Both the position numbers and the translations under genes were made by a program. The notes below the pieces were generated by a model. That model saw nothing but the letters and a program-made list of their open reading frames with translations. It did not search any database and had not been told where the DNA came from. DNA of 64,000 nt from positions 62,001 to 126,000 of the forward strand of contig NZ_CP101466.1 in the NCBI RefSeq assembly GCF_024362385.1. The letters run 5' to 3'. Positions 49,008 to 59,648 of the stretch are shown here, piece by piece. Source of the stretch: Arthrobacter sp. DNA4 (GTDB taxonomy: Bacteria > Actinomycetota > Actinomycetes > Actinomycetales > Micrococcaceae). Positions within the stretch are counted from its first letter, which is position 1, and every line of letters starts with the position of its first letter.

Positions 49008-49120
49008 GCGTCGCGCCAAGCATGCTTTCAGGCAGCGCACGACGGCGGAAGCCAGGATTTCCGGGGCTTCCCCGCCCAAGGTGGGCCGAAAGCGTGCCGT
49101 GCGTGACGCCGTCGTCCGTC
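49008..49120. repeat. 113-bp palindromic intergenic repeat, copy C
   Basis: This is the most diverged of the three copies. It still has GCATGCTTTCAGGCAGCGCA at its left and GAAAGCGTGCCGTGCGTGAC at its right, with TTTCCGGGGCTTCCCCGCC inside. It lies between the stop of the aldehyde dehydrogenase and the convergent MOSC gene. Confidence 0.8.
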
Positions 49121-49144
49121 TTGCGTCTTGCAGGGCTGGGCCTG

Positions 49145-49717
49145 CTACGGCAGGCGGGACGGACGGAGGACGCTCGCCTCGCCTGCCTGCGCAGGGTCCA
49201 GCGGCACCGGGCTGACCAGCACGGCAGGACCCTGGTGCAAAAATCCACTGGAGACGGCCCGGCAGCGGATGCCGCCACGGCCGCGCATGGCCGGATGGGC
49301 GCCGGGGGCGAGCATTTCGTTCATCCAGGCGCAGGGCTGGGCGTGCCGGCCCCCGTGCAGGGTCACCGAGGAGTCGCCGGATTCCAACACGAAGTCCTGC
49401 CCCAGCAACGGCACCAGCTGGGCTCCGCGCAGCACCAGGTTCCGGCGGGTCAGCAGCGGATCGAACGGCGCCGTGCCCAACTCGGCGGCGATGGCCTCGA
49501 GGGACTCCACGGCGAACAGGGTTACCGCAGCGTCCATGTGCGCGGCCCTGCCGAAGAAACGGTCGCCCACGATGCCCTTGCTTACCACCACCTCAGCCTG
49601 CGGAGCATCGGTGGTGGGGACGTCGGCTGCGCCGTCGCGGGCACGGCCAAAGTACGCGTGCGCGGGGGATACCAGCAGGTGCAGGATCTCGACGTCGTAC
49701 CGGAACTTTTCGGGCAT
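49145..49717 (-). CDS. MOSC-domain protein
   Basis: This is a soluble protein of 190 residues. It has the MOSC beta-barrel pattern: SKGIVGDRFFGR at the usual start of the domain and the conserved cysteine in GGRHAQPCAWMNEML. MOSC domains bind sulfur-carrying or molybdenum-cofactor-type ligands; YiiM-like members reduce N-hydroxylated compounds. I set the start at the ATG at 49717, which begins MPEKFRYDVEIL; the open frame goes further without support. No partner gene is adjacent. Its exact reaction is unknown. Confidence 0.78.
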   Translation of the reverse strand: MPEKFRYDVEILHLLVSPAHAYFGRARDGAADVPTTDAPQAEVVVSKGIVGDRFFGRAAHMDAAVTLFAVESLEAIAAELGTAPFDPLLTRRNLVLRGAQLVPLLGQDFVLESGDSSVTLHGGRHAQPCAWMNEMLAPGAHPAMRGRGGIRCRAVSSGFLHQGPAVLVSPVPLDPAQAGEASVLRPSRLP

Positions 49718-49779
49718 ACGGCCAAGCGTAGGCCAGCCCGGCATTGAAATCCTGCCGCCGGATGGAAGGATCAGGAACC

Positions 49780-50754
49780 ATGGAGACCACACCCGCCGGC
49801 CAAGCCAGCGCGCCGCCCAGGAAACGGACGGCCCTTTTCTGGGCATCGGCAGGGTGCGCTGCCGCCCTGACCGGGGTTGCGCTGTGGATGCTGGCAGGGA
49901 ACCCCGCCGTCCTGGGCGGCCACCCGCTGCTGCCGGGCATCCTCCTGGCAGCGGCTGCCGCCGGTGCCGGCTGGGCAGCTCTGCTCTGGCGCCGCCGCGA
50001 TGTCCCCCGGCCCCGCTCCCGCGTCCGGGCCGTCGCGGCGTGGGCCGGCAGGGTTGCCGTCCTGGCGCTCGCCGCCGGGCTGGCCTGGCTCAGCCCCTTC
50101 GCCTACCAGCCGGGCCCGACGGCGGAGGCCGGGCCGGCGTCGGACCTCACCGTCACCGAAACCAGCACCGCCATCACCATGTCCCCCGAGGCAGCCAACA
50201 CCACCAAGGGACTGGTCTTCTACCCGGGCGCACGCGTGGACGCCCGGGCCTACCAGGACATCCTGGGCCCCGTGGTGGGCGCCGGGTACCGGGTGGTCAT
50301 CCTGAAGGAGCCGCTCGGGCTGAGCCTGCTGGACGGCAACCAGGCCCGCAGCGCCATCGAGGACAACCCGGACATCACCACGTGGGCGGTGGGCGGCCAC
50401 TCCCTGGGCGGGGTGTCCGCATCGTCATTCGCCCTGGCGAACACCGACATCAAAGGCCTGGTCCTGTACGCCTCCTACCCGGTGGAATCGCTGCGGGGAC
50501 GGCCCGGCCTCTCCGTCCTGTCCGTCTCCGGGACCAAGGACGGTCTCAGCACGCCGGACAAGATCCAGGCCTCCCGGGAACTCCTGCCCCCGGACACGGA
50601 GTTCGCCGCGGTCCAGGGCGGAGTGCACGCGTTCTTCGGTGACTACGGTGCACAACCGGGCGACGGCGAGCCCGGCATCAGCCGCAGCGCCGCCCAGCAG
50701 CAGGTCGCCGCCGCCACCGTCAGCTTCCTGGGTCAGCTGCCGGGCGGACGCTAA
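49780..50754 (+). CDS. Membrane-anchored alpha/beta hydrolase
   Basis: This is a protein of 324 residues with three N-terminal hydrophobic segments (WASAGCAAALTGVALWML, LLPGILLAAAAAGAGWAALL, AVLALAAGLAWLSPFAY). An alpha/beta hydrolase domain follows (alpha/beta_hydrolase_5 type). The nucleophile elbow is GGHSLGG with the catalytic serine near residue 209, an aspartate follows in SGTKDGL and a histidine in VHAFFGDYG. The hydrolase domain should face the outside. The ATG at 49780 has AGGA upstream. It is divergent from the MOSC gene and its substrate is unknown. Confidence 0.82.
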   Translation: METTPAGQASAPPRKRTALFWASAGCAAALTGVALWMLAGNPAVLGGHPLLPGILLAAAAAGAGWAALLWRRRDVPRPRSRVRAVAAWAGRVAVLALAAGLAWLSPFAYQPGPTAEAGPASDLTVTETSTAITMSPEAANTTKGLVFYPGARVDARAYQDILGPVVGAGYRVVILKEPLGLSLLDGNQARSAIEDNPDITTWAVGGHSLGGVSASSFALANTDIKGLVLYASYPVESLRGRPGLSVLSVSGTKDGLSTPDKIQASRELLPPDTEFAAVQGGVHAFFGDYGAQPGDGEPGISRSAAQQQVAAATVSFLGQLPGGR

Positions 50755-50770
50755 GCAGGGTCCAGCGGCT

Positions 50771-53158
<2,388 letters not shown>

Positions 53159-53251
53159 GGTGTCCCCCTCTTCCTGGAGCGGCGCCGAAGCGGAGCTGCG
53201 CTGGCAGCCCCGTTCCGGCGTCGTCCGGTATATACGTGTCTGTTTATATGC

Positions 53252-53671
53252 CTAGGGCTGCTGGTTGATGCGGACCGTGTTGCCGGCGGGGTCGCGGAAG
53301 GCGCAGTCGCGGATGCCGTAGGGCTGGTCGATGGGTTCCTGCACGACGTCGGCCCCGGTTGCCTCCACCTTGGCGAACGCGGCGTCCACGTCGGGGGAGG
53401 AGAGGACGATGGTGGCGTAGGTGCCTTTGGCCATCATCTCGGTGATGGTGCGGCGCTCGTCCTCGGTGATGCCCGGGTCCACGGCCGGCGGGTGAAGGAC
53501 GATGGAAACGTCCTTCTGGTAAGCGGGGCCCACGGTGATCCACCGCATGCTGCCGCGGCCTACGTCGTTGCGGATTTCGAAGCCCAGGGCGTCGCGGTAG
53601 AACGCCAGGGACGCATCGGGATCGGTGGCGGGAAGGAAGGTTGAGGAAATGTTGATGTCCATGGCAGTCAT
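53252..53671 (-). CDS. VOC-family (glyoxalase/dioxygenase fold) protein
   Basis: This is a small soluble protein of 139 residues with two beta-alpha-beta-beta-beta modules (STFLPATDPDASLAFYRDAL at the start, CAFRDPAGNTVRINQ at the end). It belongs to the vicinal-oxygen-chelate superfamily, which includes glyoxalases, ring-cleavage dioxygenases and antibiotic-binding proteins. Its ATG overlaps the stop of the AraC gene by 4 bp, so the two are translated together. A detoxification role is possible. The metal ligands are not obvious. Confidence 0.82.
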   Translation of the reverse strand: MTAMDINISSTFLPATDPDASLAFYRDALGFEIRNDVGRGSMRWITVGPAYQKDVSIVLHPPAVDPGITEDERRTITEMMAKGTYATIVLSSPDVDAAFAKVEATGADVVQEPIDQPYGIRDCAFRDPAGNTVRINQQP

Positions 53672-54117
53672 GCTAGTGACGGCTCACGGGCCGGCGCTTC
53701 TCGATTCCTGACCGGTCTGGTGACCTGTTTCGCCACGCAGGCCGGGATTCCCGCCGTCGACTCCGCTGCCTCCTGTTTGTAGACGCTCGGCGGCATGCCC
53801 ACCAGTTCGCTGAAGCGGGTGCTGAAGGTGCCCAGCGAGGAACAGCCGACGGCGAAGCACACCTCGGTGACGCTGAGGTCGCCCTTGCGGAGCAGCGCCA
53901 TGGCCCGTTCGATTCGGCGGGTCATGAGGTAGCTATAAGGGGATTCGCCGTAGGCCAGCCTGAAGCGGCGGCTGAAATGGCCGGTCGACATGTGGACGTC
54001 CCGGGCGAGGGATTCGACGTCCAGCGGCTGCGCATATTCGCGGTCCATCCGGTCCTTGACACGCCTCAGCTGGGTGAGTTCGCGGAGGTAGGGATCGGAG
54101 GCAGGACTGCTGGTCAC
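53668..54117 (-). CDS. AraC-family transcriptional regulator (short)
   Basis: This is a regulator of about 149 residues that is essentially only the AraC DNA-binding domain, with two HTH motifs (LDVESLARDVHMSTGHFSRR and LSVTEVCFAVGCSSLGTFST). There is no N-terminal cupin or effector domain, so it may act as a constitutive activator or be controlled by its own level, as MarA and SoxS are. I chose the GTG at 54117, which begins MTSSPASDPYLREL; the frame continues upstream to 54375 without a signal. The VOC gene follows in an overlapping arrangement and is probably its target. Confidence 0.82.
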   Translation of the reverse strand: MTSSPASDPYLRELTQLRRVKDRMDREYAQPLDVESLARDVHMSTGHFSRRFRLAYGESPYSYLMTRRIERAMALLRKGDLSVTEVCFAVGCSSLGTFSTRFSELVGMPPSVYKQEAAESTAGIPACVAKQVTRPVRNREAPAREPSLA

Positions 54118-54373
54118 AGCTTCGATCGTGCTACGCCGCGCGGGCCTTGTCCAGACGTGGGGAGTATCACGTATCGGCAGTAATTTGGGCGTCCGCGCGC
54201 GGGATATGATTATGCCGCCGGTCAGCGTAAGAGGTCCTCGCCCGAACAGGGCTCGAGTCAACGCAGAGCTGGATGATGCAGGTTCCCACGGAACGGCATC
54301 CGGCGAAACCAACCTTGAACCACCTCTTGAGCCCTGCCCTGATACTGCGCAGGTACCACCTTGGAAGGACGCC

Positions 54374-54763
54374 ATGGAACTGCTGTGGGAAATTGCCGGC
54401 TGGGCAGGCGCGGTTGCGATTCTCAGTGCTTACCTGTCTGTTTCCATGGGGTGGCTGAAGGCCGGGAAGGGCTTCCAGACCGCCAATCTGTTCGGTTCGG
54501 TCGCCTTCATCATCAACGGAACGCTGCACGGCGCCTGGCCGTCAGTGGTTACCAATATTGCCTGGTTCCTGATCTCTGCCGTGGCGCTGGTCCGCATGCG
54601 TTCGGAGGAAGCGGCCGCCGAGCCGGTTGAAGCCGCGTATGTCCAGTATCCGGGTGTTCCGGACTCCACCGGCCAGTTGGCCGTCGTCGAGGCATTCACT
54701 GACGCCCTGCCCGTAGTCAGTTCCGCGCCCGTCCTGTCGGACGGGCCCCGGCTGGCCGTCTAG
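54374..54763 (+). CDS. Small membrane protein (CBU_0592-like)
   Basis: This is a protein of 129 residues with three hydrophobic segments (IAGWAGAVAILSAYLSVSMG, ANLFGSVAFIINGTLHGAW, VVTNIAWFLISAVALVRM) and a soluble acidic tail of about 45 residues. The GWxGAxxxLxAYxxxSxG pattern resembles CBU_0592-type membrane domains. GGAAGGA precedes the ATG at 54374. The 256 bp between it and the divergent AraC gene hold no other feature that I can see. Its function is unknown. Confidence 0.75.
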   Translation: MELLWEIAGWAGAVAILSAYLSVSMGWLKAGKGFQTANLFGSVAFIINGTLHGAWPSVVTNIAWFLISAVALVRMRSEEAAAEPVEAAYVQYPGVPDSTGQLAVVEAFTDALPVVSSAPVLSDGPRLAV

Positions 54764-54786
54764 GCCAATGACGGCGGTCCCGGCGG

Positions 54787-55479
54787 TTACAGCAGGGGAT
54801 GGCTCTGGCTCTCCGGATCTCCGGCGCGAACGGTGGCGCGGTCAACGATGTCCTGCGCAACAGCGTAGACCTTGCGGTTTGTGTCCTGGCTCAGTTGGTT
54901 GATGAGCCCGTAGGCCTGGTCGGCGGTGACTCCGGTGCGGCCCATCAGGACGCCCTTGGCTTGTTCGATGACCGCCCGGTTGAGGGCCGACGCCGCCACC
55001 GCCTCGGTGGCAAGCTGGTGCCGGTCCGTATGGATTGACGTGGTGAGGTCCACCACCACGCCCCAGACGCCGATCGGGGTGTCTCCGTCCATGATGTAGT
55101 CAGCAGAGTAAAGCAGCTTGTGCTGGCGGTCCTTGCGGTCCCGGATGGACAGGTAGAGGGATGACGGTCCGCCATGGGTGGACACATGGTCCCAGTATGC
55201 CTGGACCCTTGGCCGGTCTTCGGGCTCGACGTGGGGAAGAACCATCTCCATGGTCGGGACCACCTCGCCCCGTTCGTACCCGTACATCCGGTACAGCCCG
55301 TCTGACCAGCGGAAGACGCCGTCCGCGAAGTAGTACTCGACGAATCCGGTGGGGCAGTTGAGGAAATCGGTGGGCGGGACTTTCCCCTGTATGGAGTCTG
55401 GGTGTGCACTGTTGGGAATCACTGAAGGGCCGTTCGACGTGCTGTAGCCCGGCTCCCCTGCGCCCAGGCCTGAAAACAC
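54787..55479 (-). CDS. PAS-ANTAR protein (RNA-binding antiterminator type)
   Basis: This is a soluble protein of about 230 residues. Residues about 45-150 form a PAS_3-type sensor domain (WSDGLYRMYGYERGEV, VQAYWDHVSTHGG). Residues about 165-220 form an ANTAR domain (AVIEQAKGVLMGRTGVTADQA, QDTNRKVYAVAQDIV), which binds paired hexaloop hairpins in mRNA and prevents termination. There is no histidine-kinase or receiver domain. The start is uncertain: a GTG at 55479 or one at 55422, neither with a good Shine-Dalgarno sequence. It converges with the membrane protein gene. Its RNA targets are not identifiable here. Confidence 0.78.
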   Translation of the reverse strand: MFSGLGAGEPGYSTSNGPSVIPNSAHPDSIQGKVPPTDFLNCPTGFVEYYFADGVFRWSDGLYRMYGYERGEVVPTMEMVLPHVEPEDRPRVQAYWDHVSTHGGPSSLYLSIRDRKDRQHKLLYSADYIMDGDTPIGVWGVVVDLTTSIHTDRHQLATEAVAASALNRAVIEQAKGVLMGRTGVTADQAYGLINQLSQDTNRKVYAVAQDIVDRATVRAGDPESQSHPLL

Positions 55480-55553
55480 CAGAATATAGCAGCGGGCCCG
55501 CGGCTGGGCCCGCAGGCCCGGGCGGCTTAAACAGGGCCGGGCGAACAGCGGAC

Positions 55554-56498
55554 TTAGTGCGGAGACTCCTCGGCGGAGGCGGTGCCCAGATTGGCAATGG
55601 CCTGCCGTACCGCGGCCAGGTCCTGGTCGCCCAGGCCCTGCGCCACCAGTTCCGCGTACAGGTCGACGCCAGCGGAAGCCATGGGTGTAGCGGTGCGGGC
55701 ATTGGCGGCGCTTTCCAGCACGAAGGACAGGTCCTTGTGCATGAACTTCGCCGGTCCCGTCGGCGTGTAATCCTTTGCCGCGAGCCGGGGGCCCACCAGA
55801 TCCAGCACCCTGCTGGCAGCGAGGCCGCCAGCCAGGACCTCGAAGAGGGCACTGACGTCCAGGCCGGAGCGTTCCGCAAGCTCGGCAGCTTCGGCGAGTG
55901 CCGCCGTCGTGGTTCCCACGATCAGCTGGTTGCATGCCTTGGCCAGCGAGCCGGCACCCAGGTCCCCCAGCCGGCGGACGGAGGTCCCCATTGCTTCCAA
56001 AGCCGGGAGGGCCCGGTTGAAGTCTTCCGGGGATCCGCTTACCATGATGGCCAGGATCCCCCGTTGCGCTCCGTCCGTTCCGCCGCTGACCGGGGCATCG
56101 AGCACTGAGGCGTTCCCGCCGCTGGCATCCGCAACAGCGAGCCCGAAGGCCCGCACCGCGACCGGGGACACGCTGCTCATCACCACAACGAGTGTCCCGG
56201 CTGCGGGCGGTTCCGCCCGCCACGCTTCCAGGAGCCCCGCCGCAGCGTCCTCGATGAAGGGGAGGTCGGGGAGCATGAAGATGATGACGGGCTCGTCCCG
56301 AAGGTCCGCAACGTGGCTGGCGCCGGTCCCGCCCAGCGACTCGAGGTCGCGGACCGCGGCGGGGGAGCGGTTCCAGCCCGTGACCTGCCACCCTGCCGTG
56401 AGCAGGTTGGCGGCCATCGGTGCCCCCATCAGCCCCAGCCCGACGAACCCCGCGCGCTTGGGTGCGGGATCCGCCGGGCCGGCGTTGCCGTTGTTCAC
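55554..56498 (-). CDS. Beta-hydroxyacid dehydrogenase family protein
   Basis: This is an NAD(P)-dependent dehydrogenase of 314 residues in the 3-hydroxyisobutyrate/tartronate-semialdehyde family. It has the Rossmann motif AGFVGLGLMGAPMAANLLTAG, the substrate loop LDAPVSGGTDGAQRG and the region of the catalytic lysine GSLAKACNQLIVGTTTAALA. The GTG at 56498 overlaps the stop of the MFS gene upstream (GTGA), so the two are coupled. The carrier probably imports the hydroxy acid that this enzyme oxidises. Confidence 0.88.
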   Translation of the reverse strand: MNNGNAGPADPAPKRAGFVGLGLMGAPMAANLLTAGWQVTGWNRSPAAVRDLESLGGTGASHVADLRDEPVIIFMLPDLPFIEDAAAGLLEAWRAEPPAAGTLVVVMSSVSPVAVRAFGLAVADASGGNASVLDAPVSGGTDGAQRGILAIMVSGSPEDFNRALPALEAMGTSVRRLGDLGAGSLAKACNQLIVGTTTAALAEAAELAERSGLDVSALFEVLAGGLAASRVLDLVGPRLAAKDYTPTGPAKFMHKDLSFVLESAANARTATPMASAGVDLYAELVAQGLGDQDLAAVRQAIANLGTASAEESPH

Positions 56499-57844
56499 CT
56501 GGCGTCCTCCACGAGGACCAGGTCGCGGCCGTTGGTTTCCGGGGTGAAGAACGTGGTGGCGAACGAGATTGCCGCCAGGACCAGCGAGTAGATCGCGGGC
56601 ACCAGCCAGGAATGGTTGGTGGCCGCCAGCAGTGCGACGCCGATCATCGGGGCAAAGCCGCCGGCGAGCACCGCGGAAAGTTCGCGGCTGAGCGCCACGC
56701 CGGTGAAGCGGTGCTGGGAGCCGAAGAGTTCCGGGAGCAGGGCGCACTGCGGACCAAGCATGGACTGCACGCCCAGGGCGATGCCCACCACCATGACCGC
56801 CCAGACCAAGGCGACGTTGCCGAGCGTGACCAGGTAGAAGGCCGGCAGGGCGATGACGGCCTGGAAGAGCGCGCCGTAGCGGTACACGGGGACCCGGCCG
56901 AAGCGGTCGGACAGGGCGCCGAAGGCAACGACCAGCACCGCTGCGAAGCCCGCGGCAATCAGCAGGCCGGTGGGGCCAATGAACTTGTCGCCGGGGAAGA
57001 CGCCGGCCGGCATGCTGATGAAGGACACCAGCAGCGCGGAGTAGATGGACGAGTTGCCGTTTTCGCCCATGCGGAGGCCAATGCCCACCAGCACGTTCTT
57101 CTTGGAGTGCTTCCAGATCTGGCCCACCGGGTTCTTGACGACGGCCTTGTGCTTCTCCAGTTCCTGGAAGACCGGGGTCTCCTTGAGGCGGAGGCGGATG
57201 AACACGGCAATCGCGATCAGGATGATGCTGGCCAGGAACGGAACGCGCCAAAGCCAGCCCTGCAGGACCTGCTTGTCCGCCAGGGCCATCAGGGCGAAGG
57301 TGCCGGCGCCCAGGAGGGTGCCGAGCTGGATGCCCACGAACGGCAGGGAGGCAAAGAAACCACGACGACGGCGCGGGGCCACCTCGGAGATAAGGGTGGT
57401 GGCGCCTGCCTGCTCGGCGCCTGCGCCCAGGCCCTGCAGGATGCGCAGCGTCACCAGGAGCACCGCTCCCAGCATTCCCGCCTGTTCAAAGGTGGGCAGG
57501 AGGCCGATGGCGCAGCTGGACAGGCCCATCAGCCCGATGGTCAGGATGAGCACCATCTTGCGGCCGAAGCGGTCCCCGATGTGGCCGAAGACCACGCCGC
57601 CGAAGGGCCGCGCCGCGAAGCCGACGCCGTAGGTGGCGAAGGAGGCGATGACGGCTCCGCTCTCGCCGAGCGGCGCGAAGAACAGCGGGCCAAAGATCAG
57701 GGCCGAGGCCAGGCCGTAGATGTAGAAGTCGTAGTACTCCAGGGCGGATCCCACGGAGCTGGCAAGTGTTGCCCTTCGCAGCTGGTCCGGATCGACGACG
57801 GCGCCGTCCGTGGTGGCCTGCGGTGAGTTAGTACGAGTTGTCAC
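56495..57844 (-). CDS. MFS transporter, metabolite:H+ symporter (MHS) type
   Basis: This is a 12-helix carrier of 449 residues. The MHS entry motif is SVGSALEYYDFYIYGLASAL, with GDRFGRKMVL between helices 2 and 3 and a long charged loop in the middle (ETPVFQELEKHKAVVKNPVG). Relatives carry shikimate, 2-oxoglutarate and similar acids. The GTG at 57844 has GAGGGAG 6 nt upstream; the frame runs further to 57949 without support. It is a paralogue of the carrier at 26416. The downstream dehydrogenase is co-translated, and an IclR gene lies upstream on the same strand. Confidence 0.88.
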   Translation of the reverse strand: MTTRTNSPQATTDGAVVDPDQLRRATLASSVGSALEYYDFYIYGLASALIFGPLFFAPLGESGAVIASFATYGVGFAARPFGGVVFGHIGDRFGRKMVLILTIGLMGLSSCAIGLLPTFEQAGMLGAVLLVTLRILQGLGAGAEQAGATTLISEVAPRRRRGFFASLPFVGIQLGTLLGAGTFALMALADKQVLQGWLWRVPFLASIILIAIAVFIRLRLKETPVFQELEKHKAVVKNPVGQIWKHSKKNVLVGIGLRMGENGNSSIYSALLVSFISMPAGVFPGDKFIGPTGLLIAAGFAAVLVVAFGALSDRFGRVPVYRYGALFQAVIALPAFYLVTLGNVALVWAVMVVGIALGVQSMLGPQCALLPELFGSQHRFTGVALSRELSAVLAGGFAPMIGVALLAATNHSWLVPAIYSLVLAAISFATTFFTPETNGRDLVLVEDAR

Positions 57845-57931
57845 GAGAACTCCCTCTAATGCACTCCAGGCCCCCGTTGGCCTGGTGGGATAGCGACAAC
57901 ACCTGTTGTGTCGGTCACTATGCTGAACACA

Positions 57932-57947
57932 ATACAGCAAGCTGAAC
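57932..57947. promoter_or_regulatory. Possible IclR operator upstream of MHS carrier
   Basis: ATACAGCAAGCTGAAC matches the GTTC-N8-GAAC sites at 58840 and 60723 fully in one half (CTGAAC) and partly in the other. It lies 88 bp upstream of the carrier start on the minus strand. A second CTGAAC half-site is at 57923-57928. Confidence 0.4.
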
Positions 57948-58004
57948 AACGAGCAACAGTTTTTGGTTTTGATTTACGAAAAGCCCCGTCCGGTTGGCGC
58001 GTCC

Positions 58005-58802
58005 CTAGCCCATCGGGTTGCCCAAAGAGTGGGCGAGTTCCTGCAGTTCCTTGACCATTTGGGACCCCTGCTCCGGCGTGTAGGTGGCCTTGAGGGCTGT
58101 CACGGAAAGGCCCAGGCTGGGACCGTGGGCGCCGCGGGTGGGGACGGAGACGGCGAGGCACACCACGCCGGTGGTGGATTCTTCGTCCTCGAAGGCAAAG
58201 CCCTGCTCGCGGATCTCCTTCAGCTGCGCCTTCAATTCCGCACCCGTGCGCAGGGATTTGGGTGTGAGCACCGGCAATTCAGCATCGTCCGGGAACATTT
58301 CCTCCAAGTCATGGTCACGCAGCCGCGCAATCAGCGCCTTGCCCACGGCGCACAGGGACACCGGCATCTTGTCGCCGATGTTGGACGTGAGCCGCACCGC
58401 GGGATGACCTTCGTACCGGGCCAAGTAGATGACGTTGGTGCCGTCCAGCATGGCAATCCGCACCGTCTCGCGGGAAAGGACGGAGGCCTGTTCGCAGTAG
58501 CGGTAGAACTCCTGCACCTCATCCATCCGGCCAAGGTAGGCGGCGCCCAGTTCCACCAGCTTGCGGCCCAGGGTGAACTCCGAGCCCTGCCGGCTGATCA
58601 GCCGGGCCTCCTCCAGTGCCAGCAGGAGGTTGGAAGTGGAGGACTTGGGGATGCCCACTTCGCGCGAGAGGTCGCTCAGGGTCAGGCGGCCGGTGGCCGA
58701 GGCGGCGAGGGCATCCAGGACGGCTGCTGCCCGGGTGACAGCCGGAGCCGACGAGGTGGCTCCCGCTTTGTCGGATGAAGCGGGGGCATGGGAATCGGCC
58801 AT
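58005..58802 (-). CDS. IclR-family transcriptional regulator
   Basis: This is an IclR-family regulator of 265 residues. A 20-residue tail precedes the winged HTH (AVTRAAAVLDALAASATGRL, GIPKSSTSNLLLALEEARL). The effector domain follows (LTSNIGDKMPVSLCAVGKAL, FEDEESTTGVVCLAVSVP). A strong AAAGGAG lies before the ATG. The palindrome GTTCAGTCAACTGAAC sits 38 bp upstream of its start, and similar sites precede the MHS carrier and the 2-hydroxyacid dehydrogenase. It is therefore the likely local regulator of the whole 55.5-60.7 kb set. Confidence 0.88.
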   Translation of the reverse strand: MADSHAPASSDKAGATSSAPAVTRAAAVLDALAASATGRLTLSDLSREVGIPKSSTSNLLLALEEARLISRQGSEFTLGRKLVELGAAYLGRMDEVQEFYRYCEQASVLSRETVRIAMLDGTNVIYLARYEGHPAVRLTSNIGDKMPVSLCAVGKALIARLRDHDLEEMFPDDAELPVLTPKSLRTGAELKAQLKEIREQGFAFEDEESTTGVVCLAVSVPTRGAHGPSLGLSVTALKATYTPEQGSQMVKELQELAHSLGNPMG

Positions 58803-58839
58803 GATTCTCCTTTGGGTCGCCAGGGCAGACGTCGGTGTC

Positions 58840-58855
58840 GTTCAGTCAACTGAAC
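58840..58855. promoter_or_regulatory. IclR operator upstream of its own gene
   Basis: GTTCAGTCAACTGAAC has perfect 7-bp arms (GTTCAGT/ACTGAAC) around CA. It lies 38 bp before the IclR start and resembles GTTCTAGATAGTGAAC at 60723. Confidence 0.6.
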
Positions 58856-58893
58856 GCAATCCATCATAAATGCCGCAACGGCCCACGACGCCG

Positions 58894-59631
58894 TCAGGCC
58901 ACCGGGCTGCTCAGGGTGCCGATGCCCTCCACCACAATCTCCACCCGGTCCCCGGGCTCGACGGGTACCACTGTGGCGGGCGCTCCGGTCATCACCACGT
59001 CGCCGGGTTCCAGAATCAGCCATGATGTGACGTAGATGAGGCATTCCACTACCGAGGAGGGGAGGTTGAAGGTCCCGGAGGTGGCCTTGGCTGTCCCGTT
59101 GACATAGACGTCGATGGCCACCTTTTCGGGGTCCGGGAGTCTGGTTTCTATCCAGGGGCCGATGGGTGTGTAGTTGACGCCGGCCTTGCCTTGGAAGTTC
59201 CGCTCGTCCACCGCGTTCTGGTCCACGTTGGTGACGTCGTTGACGCAGGTGTAGCCGAGGACGTGATCCAGGGCGTTTTCTGAAGTCAGGTTGGCGGCTG
59301 TCCTGCCGATCACGACGGCGAGTTCACCCTCGGCATTGACCGTGCCTTGGCCGCGGACTGCGGTGATGGCGTCGCCCGGCCCGGCGACGGTGTGGACGGA
59401 CTTGTGCCACGCCTGGATGGGCAGGGGATGGTCATTCAAGGTCCGGTTGTGGCCAATGCCCAGGACGACGGCGGGCGTCACCGGGGCGAGGAACGTCGCC
59501 TCGCTGTGTGCGGTGGCGCCGCCGGTGTAGCGGAGGGTTTCCTCAAACGGGTCGATGACGTGGTGCCATTCCCCGTCCCGTTCGATTGCGTGCTGCGGGC
59601 CTGCTGCTGTTTTTAGTCTTGCGATGCGCAC
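58894..59631 (-). CDS. Fumarylacetoacetate hydrolase (FAH) family protein
   Basis: This is a soluble metal-dependent enzyme of 245 residues in the FAH family. It shows VVLGIGHNRTL at the entry of the domain, NAEGELAVVIGRTAANL with the metal-binding glutamate, GYTCVNDVTNVD, GKAGVNYTPIGPWIET and the ending LEPGDVVMTGAP. Members hydrolyse C-C bonds in beta-diketones or act as decarboxylases, isomerases and hydratases of oxo-acids such as those from homoprotocatechuate. The GTG at 59631 has GGAG 5 nt upstream. It lies 17 bp after the 2-hydroxyacid dehydrogenase stop codon, so the two form an operon. Confidence 0.88.
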   Translation of the reverse strand: MRIARLKTAAGPQHAIERDGEWHHVIDPFEETLRYTGGATAHSEATFLAPVTPAVVLGIGHNRTLNDHPLPIQAWHKSVHTVAGPGDAITAVRGQGTVNAEGELAVVIGRTAANLTSENALDHVLGYTCVNDVTNVDQNAVDERNFQGKAGVNYTPIGPWIETRLPDPEKVAIDVYVNGTAKATSGTFNLPSSVVECLIYVTSWLILEPGDVVMTGAPATVVPVEPGDRVEIVVEGIGTLSSPVA

Positions 59632-59648
59632 CGGTTCTCCGCCCAGTC

